A DNA stretch of 36,389 nucleotides, from NCBI GenBank assembly GCA_021203045.1, contig JAJQBY010000124.1, positions 1 through 36,389 of the forward strand, written 5' to 3'. Under the pieces are notes generated by a model that made no database searches, had not been told where the DNA came from, and saw only the letters and a list, made by a program, of their open reading frames with translations. Position numbers and translations under genes: made by a program. Position 1 is the stretch's first letter, and every line of letters starts with the position of its first letter. Source of the DNA: Oscillospiraceae bacterium (lineage in GTDB: Bacteria; Bacillota; Clostridia; Oscillospirales; Oscillospiraceae). This document shows, piece after piece, positions 25,593 to 34,109 of the stretch.

Positions 25593-25621
25593 TTGATTAA
25601 CAATAAACATCGTGTTACAAT
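25593..25621 (+). promoter_or_regulatory. promoter for the DHH phosphoesterase gene
   Basis: TTGATT (25593-25598), 17 bp, TACAAT (25616-25621). It is divergent from the transglutaminase-like gene. Confidence 0.6.
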
Positions 25622-25650
25622 ACAGACAATACAAGCGGGAGTGAAGCCCA

Positions 25651-26598
25651 GTGCTTTTGTGCAATATAGACCAGGCCGCGGCCCTGCTCCGGCAGGCGGA
25701 GGATATCCTGATCGTCACCCATATCCGCCCGGACGGAGACGCCGCAGGCAGCGGCTGCGCCCTGTGCCTGGGCCTGCGGGCGATGGGCAAGCGGGCGTTT
25801 CTGGCGGAAAATCCCCCCTCCATGGGGCGGTATGAAAAATATATGACCCCTTATTTCGCACCGGCGGGCTTCGTCCCCGGGTTTATCGCGGCGGTGGATA
25901 CCCCGGGCCCCGGGCAGTATCCCCCGGGCTGGGAGCATCTGGCGGAGCGGACGGACCTGGCCATCGACCACCACGGCACCAACAGCGGCTATGCGAAGGC
26001 CACCCTCCTGGAGGGGGACAGCGCCGCCGCAGGGGAGCTTGTCTGTCTGGTGCTGGAAAAGCTGGGGGTCAGCCTGTCCCCGGCCATGGCGGAGGCGCTG
26101 TATGTGGCCCTGGCCACGGATACCAACGGCTTCCGCACGGCGGACACCACCGCCCGGACGCTGTATATCGCCTCCCGGCTGTACGGCCGGGGCTTTGACA
26201 CGGCGGCCCTGATGCGGGCCCTGTTTGAGACGAAAACCGCCGCCCGCCTGCGGCTGGAGGCGTTCCTGTTCGGCTCCATGCGGTTCCCCCGGCAGGATAT
26301 ATGCGTCATGACCCTTCCCCTGGACGCCATCAGGCGCTGCGGAGCGGGGGAGGACGATATGGATAAGATTTCCCTTCTGACCATGACGCCGGAGGGCGTG
26401 AGATACGGCCTGTTCCTCCGTGAGATGGAGGACGGGACATGGAAGCTCTCCCTGCGGACGGACGGCTCCGTGAACGCAGGGGATATCCTCCGGACCGTAG
26501 GCGGGGGAGGCCACGGCGGCGCTGCCGGGGCCGTGCTGCCGGGAAGACCGGAGGCCCTGGAGGAGACCGTCCTTGCCGCCCTTACGGCGGCCATATGA
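25651..26598 (+). CDS. DHH/DHHA1 phosphoesterase, NrnA-like
   Basis: A 315-residue protein of the bifunctional oligoribonuclease/pAp phosphatase (NrnA) family, also related to cyclic dinucleotide phosphodiesterases. Metal-binding motifs are HIRPDGDAAGS (His24, Asp28, Asp30), AAVDTPG (Asp83), and AIDHHGTN (Asp106-His107-His108). The C-terminal DHHA1 domain ends with the substrate motif GGGGHGGAAGA (His288). It would degrade short RNA fragments or pAp in the cytoplasm. The start is taken as GTG 25651, with GGGAG about ten bases upstream; this is the best of several weak options. Confidence 0.87.
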   Translation: MLLCNIDQAAALLRQAEDILIVTHIRPDGDAAGSGCALCLGLRAMGKRAFLAENPPSMGRYEKYMTPYFAPAGFVPGFIAAVDTPGPGQYPPGWEHLAERTDLAIDHHGTNSGYAKATLLEGDSAAAGELVCLVLEKLGVSLSPAMAEALYVALATDTNGFRTADTTARTLYIASRLYGRGFDTAALMRALFETKTAARLRLEAFLFGSMRFPRQDICVMTLPLDAIRRCGAGEDDMDKISLLTMTPEGVRYGLFLREMEDGTWKLSLRTDGSVNAGDILRTVGGGGHGGAAGAVLPGRPEALEETVLAALTAAI

Positions 26599-26653
26599 AT
26601 CTGTGACCCAGGCGTCGGAGGACGCCAGATTATATTTTTGAAGGAGAAACATA

Positions 26654-28237
26654 ATGAAAAAACGCATCCTATCCCTGCTGCTGGCCCTGGCCCTGTGCCT
26701 GAGCCTGGGCGTTGCGGCGATGGCTGACAGCGACAGCTTCCTGGACCTGGTGGGCGAGACCTACGAGGTCACCGAGGCCATCCATCTCAGCCGCCTGACC
26801 ATCGACGAAAACAGCTCCCTCACTGCCCCGGAGGGCTATGTCCCCGTGGTAACGGTGGACGGCTACCTCAAGACCATCGAGGAGGGCACCGCCTATGCCT
26901 TCTACGGCAATGTGGACGTCTATCCCGTGGCGGATGCCGTCGTGGGCGAGGCGCTCCGCGGCGCTTCTGCAGTCTATGTGGAGAACGCCCAGGTCAGCCT
27001 GAGCGATCAGCTGTATCTGAACTACGGCTTCCTGGACGGTGAGTACATCGACTCCAACGACGATGGCGAGCTGACCGAGGATGAGTGGGTCTCCGACACC
27101 AGCAAGGAGTACGGCAGTGAGTTCGGCATGTCCGCCGGCATCCTGGCAAACGGCCCGGAGGCGGTCCTGGATCTGAATAACGTCACCGTGCTGACCGCCA
27201 GCGGCTCCACCTCCAACGGTGTGTTCGCCGCCAACGCCGCTGTGGTCAATATCTCCGATTCCACCGTCATCACCAACAACTCCCAGGGCCACGGCCTGGA
27301 TGCCACCTTCGGCGGCACCTTCTATGTGGACAACTGCGTCATCCGCACCAACGGCGGGTCCTCCTCCGCCCTGTCCACTGACTTCGGCGGCGGCTTCTTC
27401 AAGGTGACCAATACCTATGCGGAGTCCAACACCACCGGCTCCGGCGCCATCTATGCCGCCGGCTCCTCCATCTATGTGGTGGAGAATTCCACGCTGCATG
27501 CCAACAAATCCGAGACCATTATGAACGCGCACAACAACAGCATCGTCGTATGCTACAACAGCTATCTGTACGGCCCGGAGATCTTCGACGGCCACCAGGC
27601 CATGCCCTCTCCTGAAAACGCAGTGGGCGACGTGACCTACAGCTTCGACTGCACCTTCGAGGCAGTGGACAACGCCATCATCCACGAGCAGGGCGGCGTT
27701 ACCACCCACAACATCATCAACTGCGACACCTCTGCCTGCTCCGCGGATTACGCCATCCAGGTGGAGTATGAAAGCGGCATGGGCACCGGCAAGGTGTATG
27801 TGAACCTGTGGGATACGGAAATGACCGGCGACATCTACTGCTATGAGGGCGGCGTCGTGGAGCTGAACCTGTATGACGGCGCGGTGTTCACCGGCGAGGT
27901 CATCATGGACGGCGAGTGCGATGTCACCATCAACGTCTACAACGGCGGCGAGTACATCGGCGAGTATGAGGCCAACTACATTGACGAGACCGTGGAGGCC
28001 TCTGAATTCACCGAGGATACCTATGGCTCCATCGAGTGGCTGCGGGATGAGTCCGGCCTGTGGGCTGCGGGGAGCAGCTGGTCCAGCTATGAGACCTCCT
28101 ATGTCACCTATGTCCAGCCCGTCATCGTTGCGAACTCCACCGAGGTGACCGTGGTTGAGGTCGAGACCGAGGCTGTGGAGGAGACTGCGAGCACCGAGGC
28201 AAGCGCTGAGGTCAGCGCCTCCGGCGAGGCGTCCTGA
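26654..28237 (+). CDS. secreted beta-helix-like repeat protein with an EF-hand loop
   Basis: A 527-residue exported protein with a signal peptide (about 1-24: KKRILSLLLALALCLSLGVAAMA). The mature region is rich in short Asn/Ser/Gly/Val strands of the type LDLNNVTVLTASGS, VVNISDSTVITNNS and FYVDNCVIRTNGGSSSA, a pattern typical of right-handed parallel beta-helix proteins such as pectate-lyase-like surface proteins. Residues around 135-146 read DSNDDGELTEDE, a complete canonical calcium-binding EF-hand loop. The C terminus is Glu/Ala/Ser/Thr-rich low complexity and has no LPXTG-type sorting signal or membrane anchor. It may bind carbohydrate or act as an adhesin, but no catalytic residues were recognised. 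AAGGAG precedes ATG 26654; a terminator follows. Confidence 0.8.
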   Translation: MKKRILSLLLALALCLSLGVAAMADSDSFLDLVGETYEVTEAIHLSRLTIDENSSLTAPEGYVPVVTVDGYLKTIEEGTAYAFYGNVDVYPVADAVVGEALRGASAVYVENAQVSLSDQLYLNYGFLDGEYIDSNDDGELTEDEWVSDTSKEYGSEFGMSAGILANGPEAVLDLNNVTVLTASGSTSNGVFAANAAVVNISDSTVITNNSQGHGLDATFGGTFYVDNCVIRTNGGSSSALSTDFGGGFFKVTNTYAESNTTGSGAIYAAGSSIYVVENSTLHANKSETIMNAHNNSIVVCYNSYLYGPEIFDGHQAMPSPENAVGDVTYSFDCTFEAVDNAIIHEQGGVTTHNIINCDTSACSADYAIQVEYESGMGTGKVYVNLWDTEMTGDIYCYEGGVVELNLYDGAVFTGEVIMDGECDVTINVYNGGEYIGEYEANYIDETVEASEFTEDTYGSIEWLRDESGLWAAGSSWSSYETSYVTYVQPVIVANSTEVTVVEVETEAVEETASTEASAEVSASGEAS

Positions 28238-28285
28238 ACGCGGCTGTGTAAGGCATAGCCTTATTAACAGAATCTAATACGCAAT

Positions 28286-28323
28286 TAATAAACGTAAAGG
28301 GCGCAAGCCCTTTACGTTTATTA
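28286..28323. terminator. terminator after the beta-helix gene
   Basis: A perfect 17-bp stem (28286-28302 with 28307-28323) closed by a GCAA tetraloop, A/T-rich at the base. It separates the beta-helix gene from the downstream RNA gene promoter. Confidence 0.75.
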
Positions 28324-28345
28324 TTAGCAAATTTTCAAAAAAAGC

Positions 28346-28373
28346 TTGACGGGAGCCAAAAAATGTGTAATAT
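28346..28373 (+). promoter_or_regulatory. promoter of the structured RNA
   Basis: TTGACG (28346-28351), 16 bp, TAATAT (28368-28373). Predicted start near 28379-28381, exactly at the base of the first RNA helix. Confidence 0.65.
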
Positions 28374-28378
28374 TGTTA

Positions 28379-28618
28379 ATCAGGAAACGATACGATCGGG
28401 AGTCGTGTCGCTTTCTATCGCCGGCCATCGCCCCTGTATATGGGCCTATACACTTTATGTGACTCCCCTTTCTCCTCTTAATGCTTTCTTATCATACCAA
28501 GAAAACTCCTTTACTGTAATTTTTGTTTCTCAAGCGCACAGGGGCGATTGGTTTACGGCGATCCTCTTTTCTGATATGACTGCACCACCGCAAAGGCCAA
28601 GCGCCTTTGCGTTTTTTT
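28379..28618 (+). ncRNA. stand-alone structured RNA, class unassigned (raiA-like candidate)
   Basis: About 240 nt with no sizeable open frame, but strong self-complementarity. P1 pairs ATCAG (28379-28383) with CTGAT (28571-28575). P2 is a hairpin, CGATACGA (28388-28395) with TCGTGTCG (28403-28410) and a TCGGGAG loop. P3 pairs ATCGCC (28417-28422) with GGCGAT (28557-28562) and ATCGCCCCTGT (28427-28437) with ACAGGGGCGAT (28538-28548). The P2 loop GGGAG (28398-28402) can pair with CTCCC (28463-28467), a pseudoknot. The unit has its own promoter and terminator and lies between convergent genes. The three-way junction plus pseudoknot does not suit 6S RNA. Size and compactness recall the raiA RNA of Firmicutes, but that assignment is a guess from memory of the class. 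Confidence 0.75.
28589..28618 (+). terminator. intrinsic terminator of the structured RNA
   Basis: CGCAAAGGC (28589-28597) pairs with GCCTTTGCG (28603-28611), followed by seven Ts. The T run overlaps the stop codon of spoVFB on the other strand. There is no T run in the minus direction, which fixes the orientation. Confidence 0.92.
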
Positions 28619-29189
28619 ATGCCAGCACGGGCTGGAGCTGGCGGCCATCCGCCGCGGCCTCCACGGCAGCGGCGATTTTATCGTAGTCGCAGCTCAGAGA
28701 TGTAGGCTTGGCGGCGGGGTCGTCCTGACGGAAGGGAACGAAATAGATGTTTTTCCGGTTCAGGAGCCGGCCTATGCTCTCCGCCGAGACACCTAGGCCG
28801 TCGTTGGTGGATACGCCGATAACCAGGGGTTTGCCGTTTCGCAGGTGGCCCTTGGCGGCCATGGTGACGGCGGTGTCCGTGATGCCGTGGGCCAGCTTTC
28901 CCAGGGTGTTCCCGGTGCAGGGGACGATGGCCAGCACGTCGATAAGCCCGCCGGGGCCAAGGGGCTCCGCACCGGCTATGGTGGTAACGGCGCTGCGGCC
29001 GCTCTCCCGCTCCAGCAGGGCCAGCCAGTCCCTGCCCGGGCCGAAGCGGCTGTCCTTCAGGGCGTTTTCGCTGAAGACAGGGCAGACATCGAATTGCCGG
29101 CACAGGTCGGGCAGCACCCGGGCCAGCTTGCCGAGGGAGCAGTAGGAGCCCGTCAGGGCAAGACCCAGGCGTAGCTTATGGTTTTCCAT
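28617..29189 (-). CDS. spoVFB: dipicolinate synthase subunit B
   Basis: A 190-residue flavoprotein-like subunit of dipicolinate synthase, which makes the spore-core chelator dipicolinic acid in the mother cell. The motifs LGLALTGSYCSLGK (N-terminal nucleotide-binding turn), LAIVPCTGNTLGKLAHGITD and KPLVIGVSTNDGL are diagnostic of SpoVFB/DpaB. GGAGGAAACGC precedes ATG 29189. The start overlaps the 3' end of spoVFA by 14 bp, as in other spore formers. It implies that the organism, or a recent ancestor, makes endospores. Confidence 0.93.
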   Translation of the reverse strand: MENHKLRLGLALTGSYCSLGKLARVLPDLCRQFDVCPVFSENALKDSRFGPGRDWLALLERESGRSAVTTIAGAEPLGPGGLIDVLAIVPCTGNTLGKLAHGITDTAVTMAAKGHLRNGKPLVIGVSTNDGLGVSAESIGRLLNRKNIYFVPFRQDDPAAKPTSLSCDYDKIAAAVEAAADGRQLQPVLA

Positions 29190-29800
29190 GCGTTTCCTCC
29201 TCCATGATACGGTAAACGGCCTCGGCCATCACGTCTGCGGCCGCCCGGGGGGCGTACAGGCCGGGCAGTCCCGGGGCCTTCAGGACGGCGGTGCCGTCGG
29301 CCCAGCCCCCCGGCGCGCTGGCCAAGTCCAGACACAGGGCTCCACCATAGTCCCCGGCCAGCACGGGGGGGGGGATGGTGTTCACCACGGCGTCGAACCG
29401 GCGGGGGATGGCCGTCAGCTCCACGGCCCGGCAGCCCACCGCCCGGGCGGCGGCCCGGTCGCTCCGGCTTTCTGGCCGCCACGGTCACCCGGACGCCCAG
29501 GGAGGACAGCATCCCCGCCAGGAACCGCCCGATGCGTCCATAGCCGGCCACCAGCGCCTCCGCGCCCATCAGGGCCCGGCTGGACCGGCGCATCAGCAGC
29601 TCCAGAGCCCCCTCCGCCGTCAGGGCGGCGTTTTCGATCATGTATATCTCATCCTGCCAGTAGGGTATGCCGGTCCTCATGGCCGGGGGCGCGATGATAT
29701 GGCCGCTGTCCGCCGTGACAGCATGGCCGTCCGCCTCCAGCCGCCTCCGCAGATACAGAAACCGGGGATCTGCGCCCAAAAAGGTAAAATCCACATTCAT
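29176..29800 (-). CDS. spoVFA: dipicolinate synthase subunit A, short and frameshifted
   Basis: The dehydrogenase-like subunit of dipicolinate synthase. The second half is clear: the Rossmann turn LVAGYGRIGRFLAGML, VNTIPPPVL, CLDLASAPGG and APGLPGLYAP match SpoVFA. A one-base excess near 29461-29473 breaks the frame after VTVAARK; removing one base gives 207 residues. That is about 90 fewer than B. subtilis SpoVFA. The N-terminal domain seems to lack a central block, since DFTFLGADPRFLYLRRRL leads almost directly to GIPYWQDEIYMIENAALTAEG. ATG 29800 overlaps the end of its GGAGG site; GTG 29794 has better spacing. It is the upstream member of the spoVFA-spoVFB pair. Confidence 0.85.
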
Positions 29801-29839
29801 CACCTCCCGCCATCCTATGCCTTTGCAGCCGCTTTTGCT

Positions 29840-29881
29840 AAAAAACGAGAGGCTGTGTCAGTACCGTGCTGACACAGCCTC
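29840..29881 (-). terminator. terminator of the vanY-like gene
   Basis: GAGGCTGTGTCAG and CTGACACAGCCTC form a 13-bp stem with a 7-base loop, followed on the minus strand by six Ts. Confidence 0.88.
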
Positions 29882-29898
29882 GTGAGCTTATGCGGTTT

Positions 29899-30724
29899 TT
29901 ACTGATACTGCTCCAGCAGCTCCAAAAATTCCTCCAGACAGAGGTCGTTTTCCATCATGTACATAGCGGCCTCCGTGCCTACATAGCGCAGGTGCCACGG
30001 CTCGTATTCCACGCCGGTGATATCGGTTTTGCCGTCGGGATAGCGGACGACGTAGCCGAAGGCGGCGCAGTTTTCCTCCAGCCACAGCATCAGGCCGGAG
30101 CCGCCGATATAGGGCTCCATGTCCTGGCCGGAGTATTCCAGAATGTCCGCCGCCAGGCCGGACTGGTGCTCGCTGGCGCCGGGGTAGTTGACGGCCAGGC
30201 GGGTGGCGGCCTCCGCCTCCTCCTGGGTCATGCCCTGGTCCATATAGTTGTCCACATGGTTCCAATAGATGGAGTATTGGGTGCTGTAGGAGCGGTAGCA
30301 GGAGCAGACGTAGACGGAATACCCGTCCGCCCGGGCGGCGGCGATCATATCGATCAGGGCGTTGGCCACGCGGGAGTCCATATACTCCCCGTCCTCGATC
30401 TCCTTCAGGGAGGGGGGCTCATAGTCCTCGCCCAGGGGATATTCATATCGTATAAGCTGCAGCTCCCAGGAGGAGGTGTCCAGCTCCGGCAGTCCCACAG
30501 GCGTGGATACCGGCTCCGCCGTGGCGGCGGTCTCCGCTGTATAGGCCCTGGGATACCTCTGCCTCGCTGCTCCGGCCCAGGGCTCCGGTCTTCCAGGCGA
30601 TCAGAATCAGGACGGCGGTGATAACGAGCAGAACGGCGAACAGGGATAAAAGCCGGTGGAGGGCCTCCGAACGCTGCCGGGGGGTCGGCCGATAGGTCCT
30701 TCTGTTTCTCTGTTGGGTGGCGAT
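29899..30724 (-). CDS. D-alanyl-D-alanine carboxypeptidase, VanY/M15B family, frameshifted
   Basis: A membrane-anchored peptidoglycan carboxypeptidase. The catalytic domain shows YVCSCYRSYSTQ, the zinc-site motif SEHQSGLAADI, and the EPWHLRYVG motif with the last zinc ligand His, all typical of M15B peptidases. Upstream, one frame over, lies a basic N terminus and a transmembrane helix (LFAVLLVITAVLILIAW). The join is at 30544-30552; removing one base gives a 274-residue protein. In that frame no ATG, GTG or TTG follows the upstream stop. The best-placed codon is ATC at 30724, six bases after GGGAGGG. Either this is a rare non-AUG start or an error for ATG. Confidence 0.85.
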
Positions 30725-30760
30725 GGGGCTCCCTCCCGTCTCTCAGGTTTTTATCGTATT

Positions 30761-30808
30761 AAAGAATAACATCCCGCCTTGTTCCAAGTCAACAGAAAAG
30801 ACGGGATG
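30761..30808 (-). terminator. possible pta terminator
   Basis: On the minus strand CATCCCGTC (30808-30800) pairs with GGCGGGATG (30778-30770), with one G-T, and is followed by TTATTCTTT. A TTGACT/TATTCT pair (18-bp spacer) overlapping the same bases could be the promoter of the vanY-like gene. Confidence 0.5.
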
Positions 30809-30836
30809 AGATCGGTTTTTGTCGCCTTTGGCGGAA

Positions 30837-31814
30837 TTACAGCGCCTGGGAGGCGGTGATGATGGCCATTTTATAGACCTCGTCCGCCACGCAGCCCCGG
30901 GACAGGTCGTTGATGGGGGCGTTCAGGCCCAGCAGCAGGGGGCCGTAGGCCGCGAAGCCGCCGAAGCGCTGGGCGATCTTATAGCCGATGTTGGCCGCGT
31001 TCACGTCCGGGAAGATGAAGGTGTTGGCATAGCCGGCCACGGGGCTGCCGGGGAATTTCAGCTGGCCCACGGTGGGGGACACGGCGGCGTCGAACTGCAT
31101 CTCGCCGTCCACGGGGGTGTCAGGCATGGCGGCCTTGGCCTTGGCGCAGGCGTTCTGCATCAGGGTGACGGTGTCGTCCTTGGCGGAGCCCTTGGTGGAG
31201 AAGCTCAGGAAGGCCACCTTGGGGTCGATGCCGAACTTGCGGGCCACCTTGGCGGTCTCCACAGCGGATTCCACCAGCTGGTCCTCGGTGGGATGGATGG
31301 TGATGGCGCAGTCGCCCATGGCGTATTTCTCCTCCACGCCGTCCTTCTCGCGGACCATGATAAATGTGCCGGACACGTTGCTGTTGCCGGGCTTGGTCTT
31401 GATGAGCTGAAGCGCGGGGCGCACGGTGTCGGCGGTGGAGTAGGTGGCGCCGCCCAGCAGGCAGTCGGCCTTGCCCATCTTCACCAGCATGGTGCCGAAG
31501 TAGTTGCCCTTGAGAAGGTTCTTGCGGCAGTCCTCCGGGGTCATCTTGCCCTTGCGGAGCTCCACCATCTTGTCTACCATGGCGTCCATCTCGGGATAGG
31601 TGGCCGGGTCGATGACCTCTACGCCGTCGATGTTGAAGCCGCCGGCCTTGGCGGCGGCCTGCACGTCCGCCACGACGCCGATCAGGATGGGCTGCAGGAA
31701 GCCGCCCTTCATCAGCCGGTCGGTGGCCTCCAGGATGCGGGCGTCGGTGCCCTCAGTGAAGACGATGGTCTTTTTCTCGGCAGCCTTCAGCGCCTCGATC
31801 AGTTCCTCGAACAT
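30837..31814 (-). CDS. pta: phosphate acetyltransferase
   Basis: A 325-residue phosphotransacetylase of the short Pta class, interconverting acetyl-CoA and acetyl phosphate for acetate formation and ATP in fermentation. Seen are KKTIVFTEGTDARILEAT, DCLLGGATYSTADTVRPALQ, MGDCAITIHPTEDQL, FLSFSTKGSA, and the C-terminal NTFIFPDVNAANIGYKIAQR with GPLLLGLNAPINDLSRGC, all conserved. GGAGG lies ahead of ATG 31814. No acetate kinase gene is adjacent in the window. Confidence 0.96.
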   Translation of the reverse strand: MFEELIEALKAAEKKTIVFTEGTDARILEATDRLMKGGFLQPILIGVVADVQAAAKAGGFNIDGVEVIDPATYPEMDAMVDKMVELRKGKMTPEDCRKNLLKGNYFGTMLVKMGKADCLLGGATYSTADTVRPALQLIKTKPGNSNVSGTFIMVREKDGVEEKYAMGDCAITIHPTEDQLVESAVETAKVARKFGIDPKVAFLSFSTKGSAKDDTVTLMQNACAKAKAAMPDTPVDGEMQFDAAVSPTVGQLKFPGSPVAGYANTFIFPDVNAANIGYKIAQRFGGFAAYGPLLLGLNAPINDLSRGCVADEVYKMAIITASQAL

Positions 31815-31892
31815 AAGCTGTATCCTCCAAATAAAAATTTATGATTTTCAGGGAAAATGCCGGGCGGGACGAAATGTCCGCCTATCCAAACC

Positions 31893-31921
31893 ATGGTAAC
31901 ACTTAACCGGCTAAAAAGCAA
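31893..31921 (-). promoter_or_regulatory. possible pta promoter
   Basis: Minus strand TTGCTT (31921-31916), 17 bp, TACCAT (31898-31893). The leader of about 70 nt contains a GGCGGAC/GTCCCGCC hairpin around 31863-31882. Confidence 0.45.
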
Positions 31922-31928
31922 GTTTCTG

Positions 31929-31957
31929 TTTACAAAAAAACCGGCTTCGTATATAAT
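31929..31957 (+). promoter_or_regulatory. promoter of the XRE regulator-lepA operon
   Basis: TTTACA (31929-31934), 17 bp, TATAAT (31952-31957), about 40 bp before the GTG start. Confidence 0.75.
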
Positions 31958-31997
31958 ACTGGATGTTATCGCTGAAAACCGAAGGAGGATACGGATC

Positions 31998-32300
31998 GTG
32001 GATCGGCGGCAATTTTGTGAAAATCTGGCCAGGCTGCGCCGGGAGAAGGGCGTGTCCCAGCGGAAGGCCGCTGGGGATCTGCAGATCTCCCAGGCCCTGC
32101 TGAGCCATTATGAAAACGGCGCCCGGGAGCCGGGGCTGGCCTTTGTGTGCCAGGCCTGCGACTATTACGGCGTGACGGCGGATTATCTTCTGGGCCGGAC
32201 GGAGGGCCGGACGGAGGCGGACCCAAGCGCGGTGCGTCTGGAGCGGCTTGCCCGGCAGCTCCGGCAGCTGGCGGAGGAGGCAGAGCAGTATATAAAATGA
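31998..32300 (+). CDS. XRE-family helix-turn-helix regulator
   Basis: A 100-residue DNA-binding protein. The HTH domain covers about residues 5-60: [19 protein letters not shown], then [18 protein letters not shown], and [15 protein letters not shown], the usual HTH_3 ending. A short predicted coiled-coil helix rich in Arg, Gln and Glu finishes the protein and could mediate dimerisation. The start is GTG 31998, nine bases after AGGAGG; longer in-frame starts upstream run through the promoter and are rejected. Its stop overlaps the lepA start as ATGA, so it is translationally coupled to lepA. Its operator is unknown; autoregulation is plausible. Confidence 0.85.
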   Translation: MDRRQFCENLARLRREKGVSQRKAAGDLQISQALLSHYENGAREPGLAFVCQACDYYGVTADYLLGRTEGRTEADPSAVRLERLARQLRQLAEEAEQYIK

Positions 32301-34084
32301 AGCAGGAAAACATTCGGAATTTCTCCATCATCGCCCATATAGACCATGGCAAATCCACCCTGTCCGACCGGCTCATCGAGCTGTGCGGCGCGGTGGAGGC
32401 CCGGCAGATGGAGGACCAGATACTGGACAATATGGACCTGGAGCGGGAGCGGGGCATCACCATCAAGGCCCGGGCCGTGACCCTCTATTGGAAGGACTAT
32501 CAGTTAAACCTCATAGACACGCCGGGCCATGTGGACTTCAACTATGAGGTCAGCCGCTCTCTGGCCGCCTGCGAGGGGGCGGTGCTGGTGGTGGACGCCT
32601 CCCAGGGGGTGGAGGCCCAGACCCTGGCCAACACCTATCTTGCCCTGGAGCATGATCTGGAGATACTGCCGGTCATCAACAAGATCGACCTGCCCGCCGC
32701 CGACCCCGCCCGGGTGAAGGCGGAGGTGGAGGATATCATCGGCATCCCGGCCATGGACGCCCCGGAGATCTCCGCCAAAAACGGGGTGAACATCCCGGCG
32801 GTGCTGGAGGGGATACTGGCCTCCGTCCCGGCTCCCGGCGGGGATGAGACCGCCCCCCTGAAGGCCCTGGTGTTCGACAGCCAGTATGACAGCTATCGGG
32901 GCGTGATCGTGCTGGTGCGGCTGAAGGACGGGGTGCTGGAAAAGGACATGGACGTGTCCTTCATGGCCACCGGGGCCTCCTATAAGGTGGTGGAGGTGGG
33001 CCATCTGCTCCCCACCCATCTGGAGCCCTGCCAGCGCCTGACCGCCGGAGAGGTGGGCTATTTCACTGCCAGTATCAAAAACGTGGCGGATACCCGGGTG
33101 GGCGATACGGTGACGGATACGGCCCGCCCTGCGGCGGAGCCGCTCCCCGGCTATCGCCCGGCCCGGAGCATGGTCTATTGCGGCATCTATACGGAGGACG
33201 GCTCCAAATATCCCGACCTGCGGGACGCGCTGGAAAAGCTGCGCCTGAACGATGCGTCCCTGGCCTTTGAGCCGGAATCCTCCGCCGCCCTGGGCTTTGG
33301 CTTCCGTTGCGGCTTTCTGGGAATGCTCCATCTGGAGATCGTCCAGGAGCGGCTGGAGCGGGAGTTTGACCTGGATCTGGTGACCACCCTGCCCTCCGTT
33401 GTCTATGAGATAGAGCTGACAGACGGGATGGTGAAGCATGTCTCCAATCCCCACGACTATCCGGAGGTATCCAGCATCCTGGAGGCCAGGGAGCCGTATG
33501 TGAATATGTCCATCATCACCCCCGCGGAATTTGTGGGGAACATCATGCCCCTCTGCCAGGACCGGCGCGGGGAATATAAGGGAATGCAGTATCTTGACCA
33601 GCGCCTGGTGGAGCTGACCTATGAGATGCCCCTGGGGGAGATCATCTATAACTTCTTCGATACCCTGAAGGCCCGCACCAAGGGCTATGCCTCCATGGAC
33701 TATGAGTACTCCTGCTATAAGCCCTCGGAGCTGGTGAAGGTGGATCTGCTCCTGAACGGGGACCCGGTGGATGCCCTGAGCCTGATCGCCCATAAGGATA
33801 AGGCCTATCCCAGAGCCAGAAAGCTCTGCGAAAAGCTCAAGGAGAATATCCCCCGCCAGCTGTTCGAGGTGCCCATCCAGGCGGCCATCGGCGGCAAAAT
33901 CATCGCCCGGGAGACGGTCAAGGCCCTGCGGAAGGACGTTCTGGCCAAGTGCTACGGCGGCGATATCACCCGGAAAAAGAAGCTGCTGGAAAAGCAGAAG
34001 GAGGGCAAAAAGAAAATGCGCTCCCTGGGCAGCGTTCAGCTCCCCACCGAGGCGTTCCTGGCAGTGCTGAAGCTGGATGAATAA
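32297..34084 (+). CDS. lepA: elongation factor 4 (LepA) GTPase
   Basis: A 595-residue translational GTPase. The G1 motif is AHIDHGKST near residues 13-21, switch II is DTPGHVDF, and the guanine specificity motif is NKIDLP. It has the EF-G-like domains II and III, then the LepA-specific C-terminal domain: [49 protein letters not shown] and [24 protein letters not shown]. It acts on ribosomes during initiation or elongation, probably in 30S biogenesis or back-translocation. Intact and of standard length. Confidence 0.97.
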   Translation: MKQENIRNFSIIAHIDHGKSTLSDRLIELCGAVEARQMEDQILDNMDLERERGITIKARAVTLYWKDYQLNLIDTPGHVDFNYEVSRSLAACEGAVLVVDASQGVEAQTLANTYLALEHDLEILPVINKIDLPAADPARVKAEVEDIIGIPAMDAPEISAKNGVNIPAVLEGILASVPAPGGDETAPLKALVFDSQYDSYRGVIVLVRLKDGVLEKDMDVSFMATGASYKVVEVGHLLPTHLEPCQRLTAGEVGYFTASIKNVADTRVGDTVTDTARPAAEPLPGYRPARSMVYCGIYTEDGSKYPDLRDALEKLRLNDASLAFEPESSAALGFGFRCGFLGMLHLEIVQERLEREFDLDLVTTLPSVVYEIELTDGMVKHVSNPHDYPEVSSILEAREPYVNMSIITPAEFVGNIMPLCQDRRGEYKGMQYLDQRLVELTYEMPLGEIIYNFFDTLKARTKGYASMDYEYSCYKPSELVKVDLLLNGDPVDALSLIAHKDKAYPRARKLCEKLKENIPRQLFEVPIQAAIGGKIIARETVKALRKDVLAKCYGGDITRKKKLLEKQKEGKKKMRSLGSVQLPTEAFLAVLKLDE

Positions 34085-34109
34085 ATCGAGAGACGGAGGA
34101 GGACCGCAT

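Noticed and set aside
28379..28618. 6S RNA
   Set aside because: The region folds as a junction with an internal hairpin and a pseudoknot rather than one long hairpin with a central bubble.
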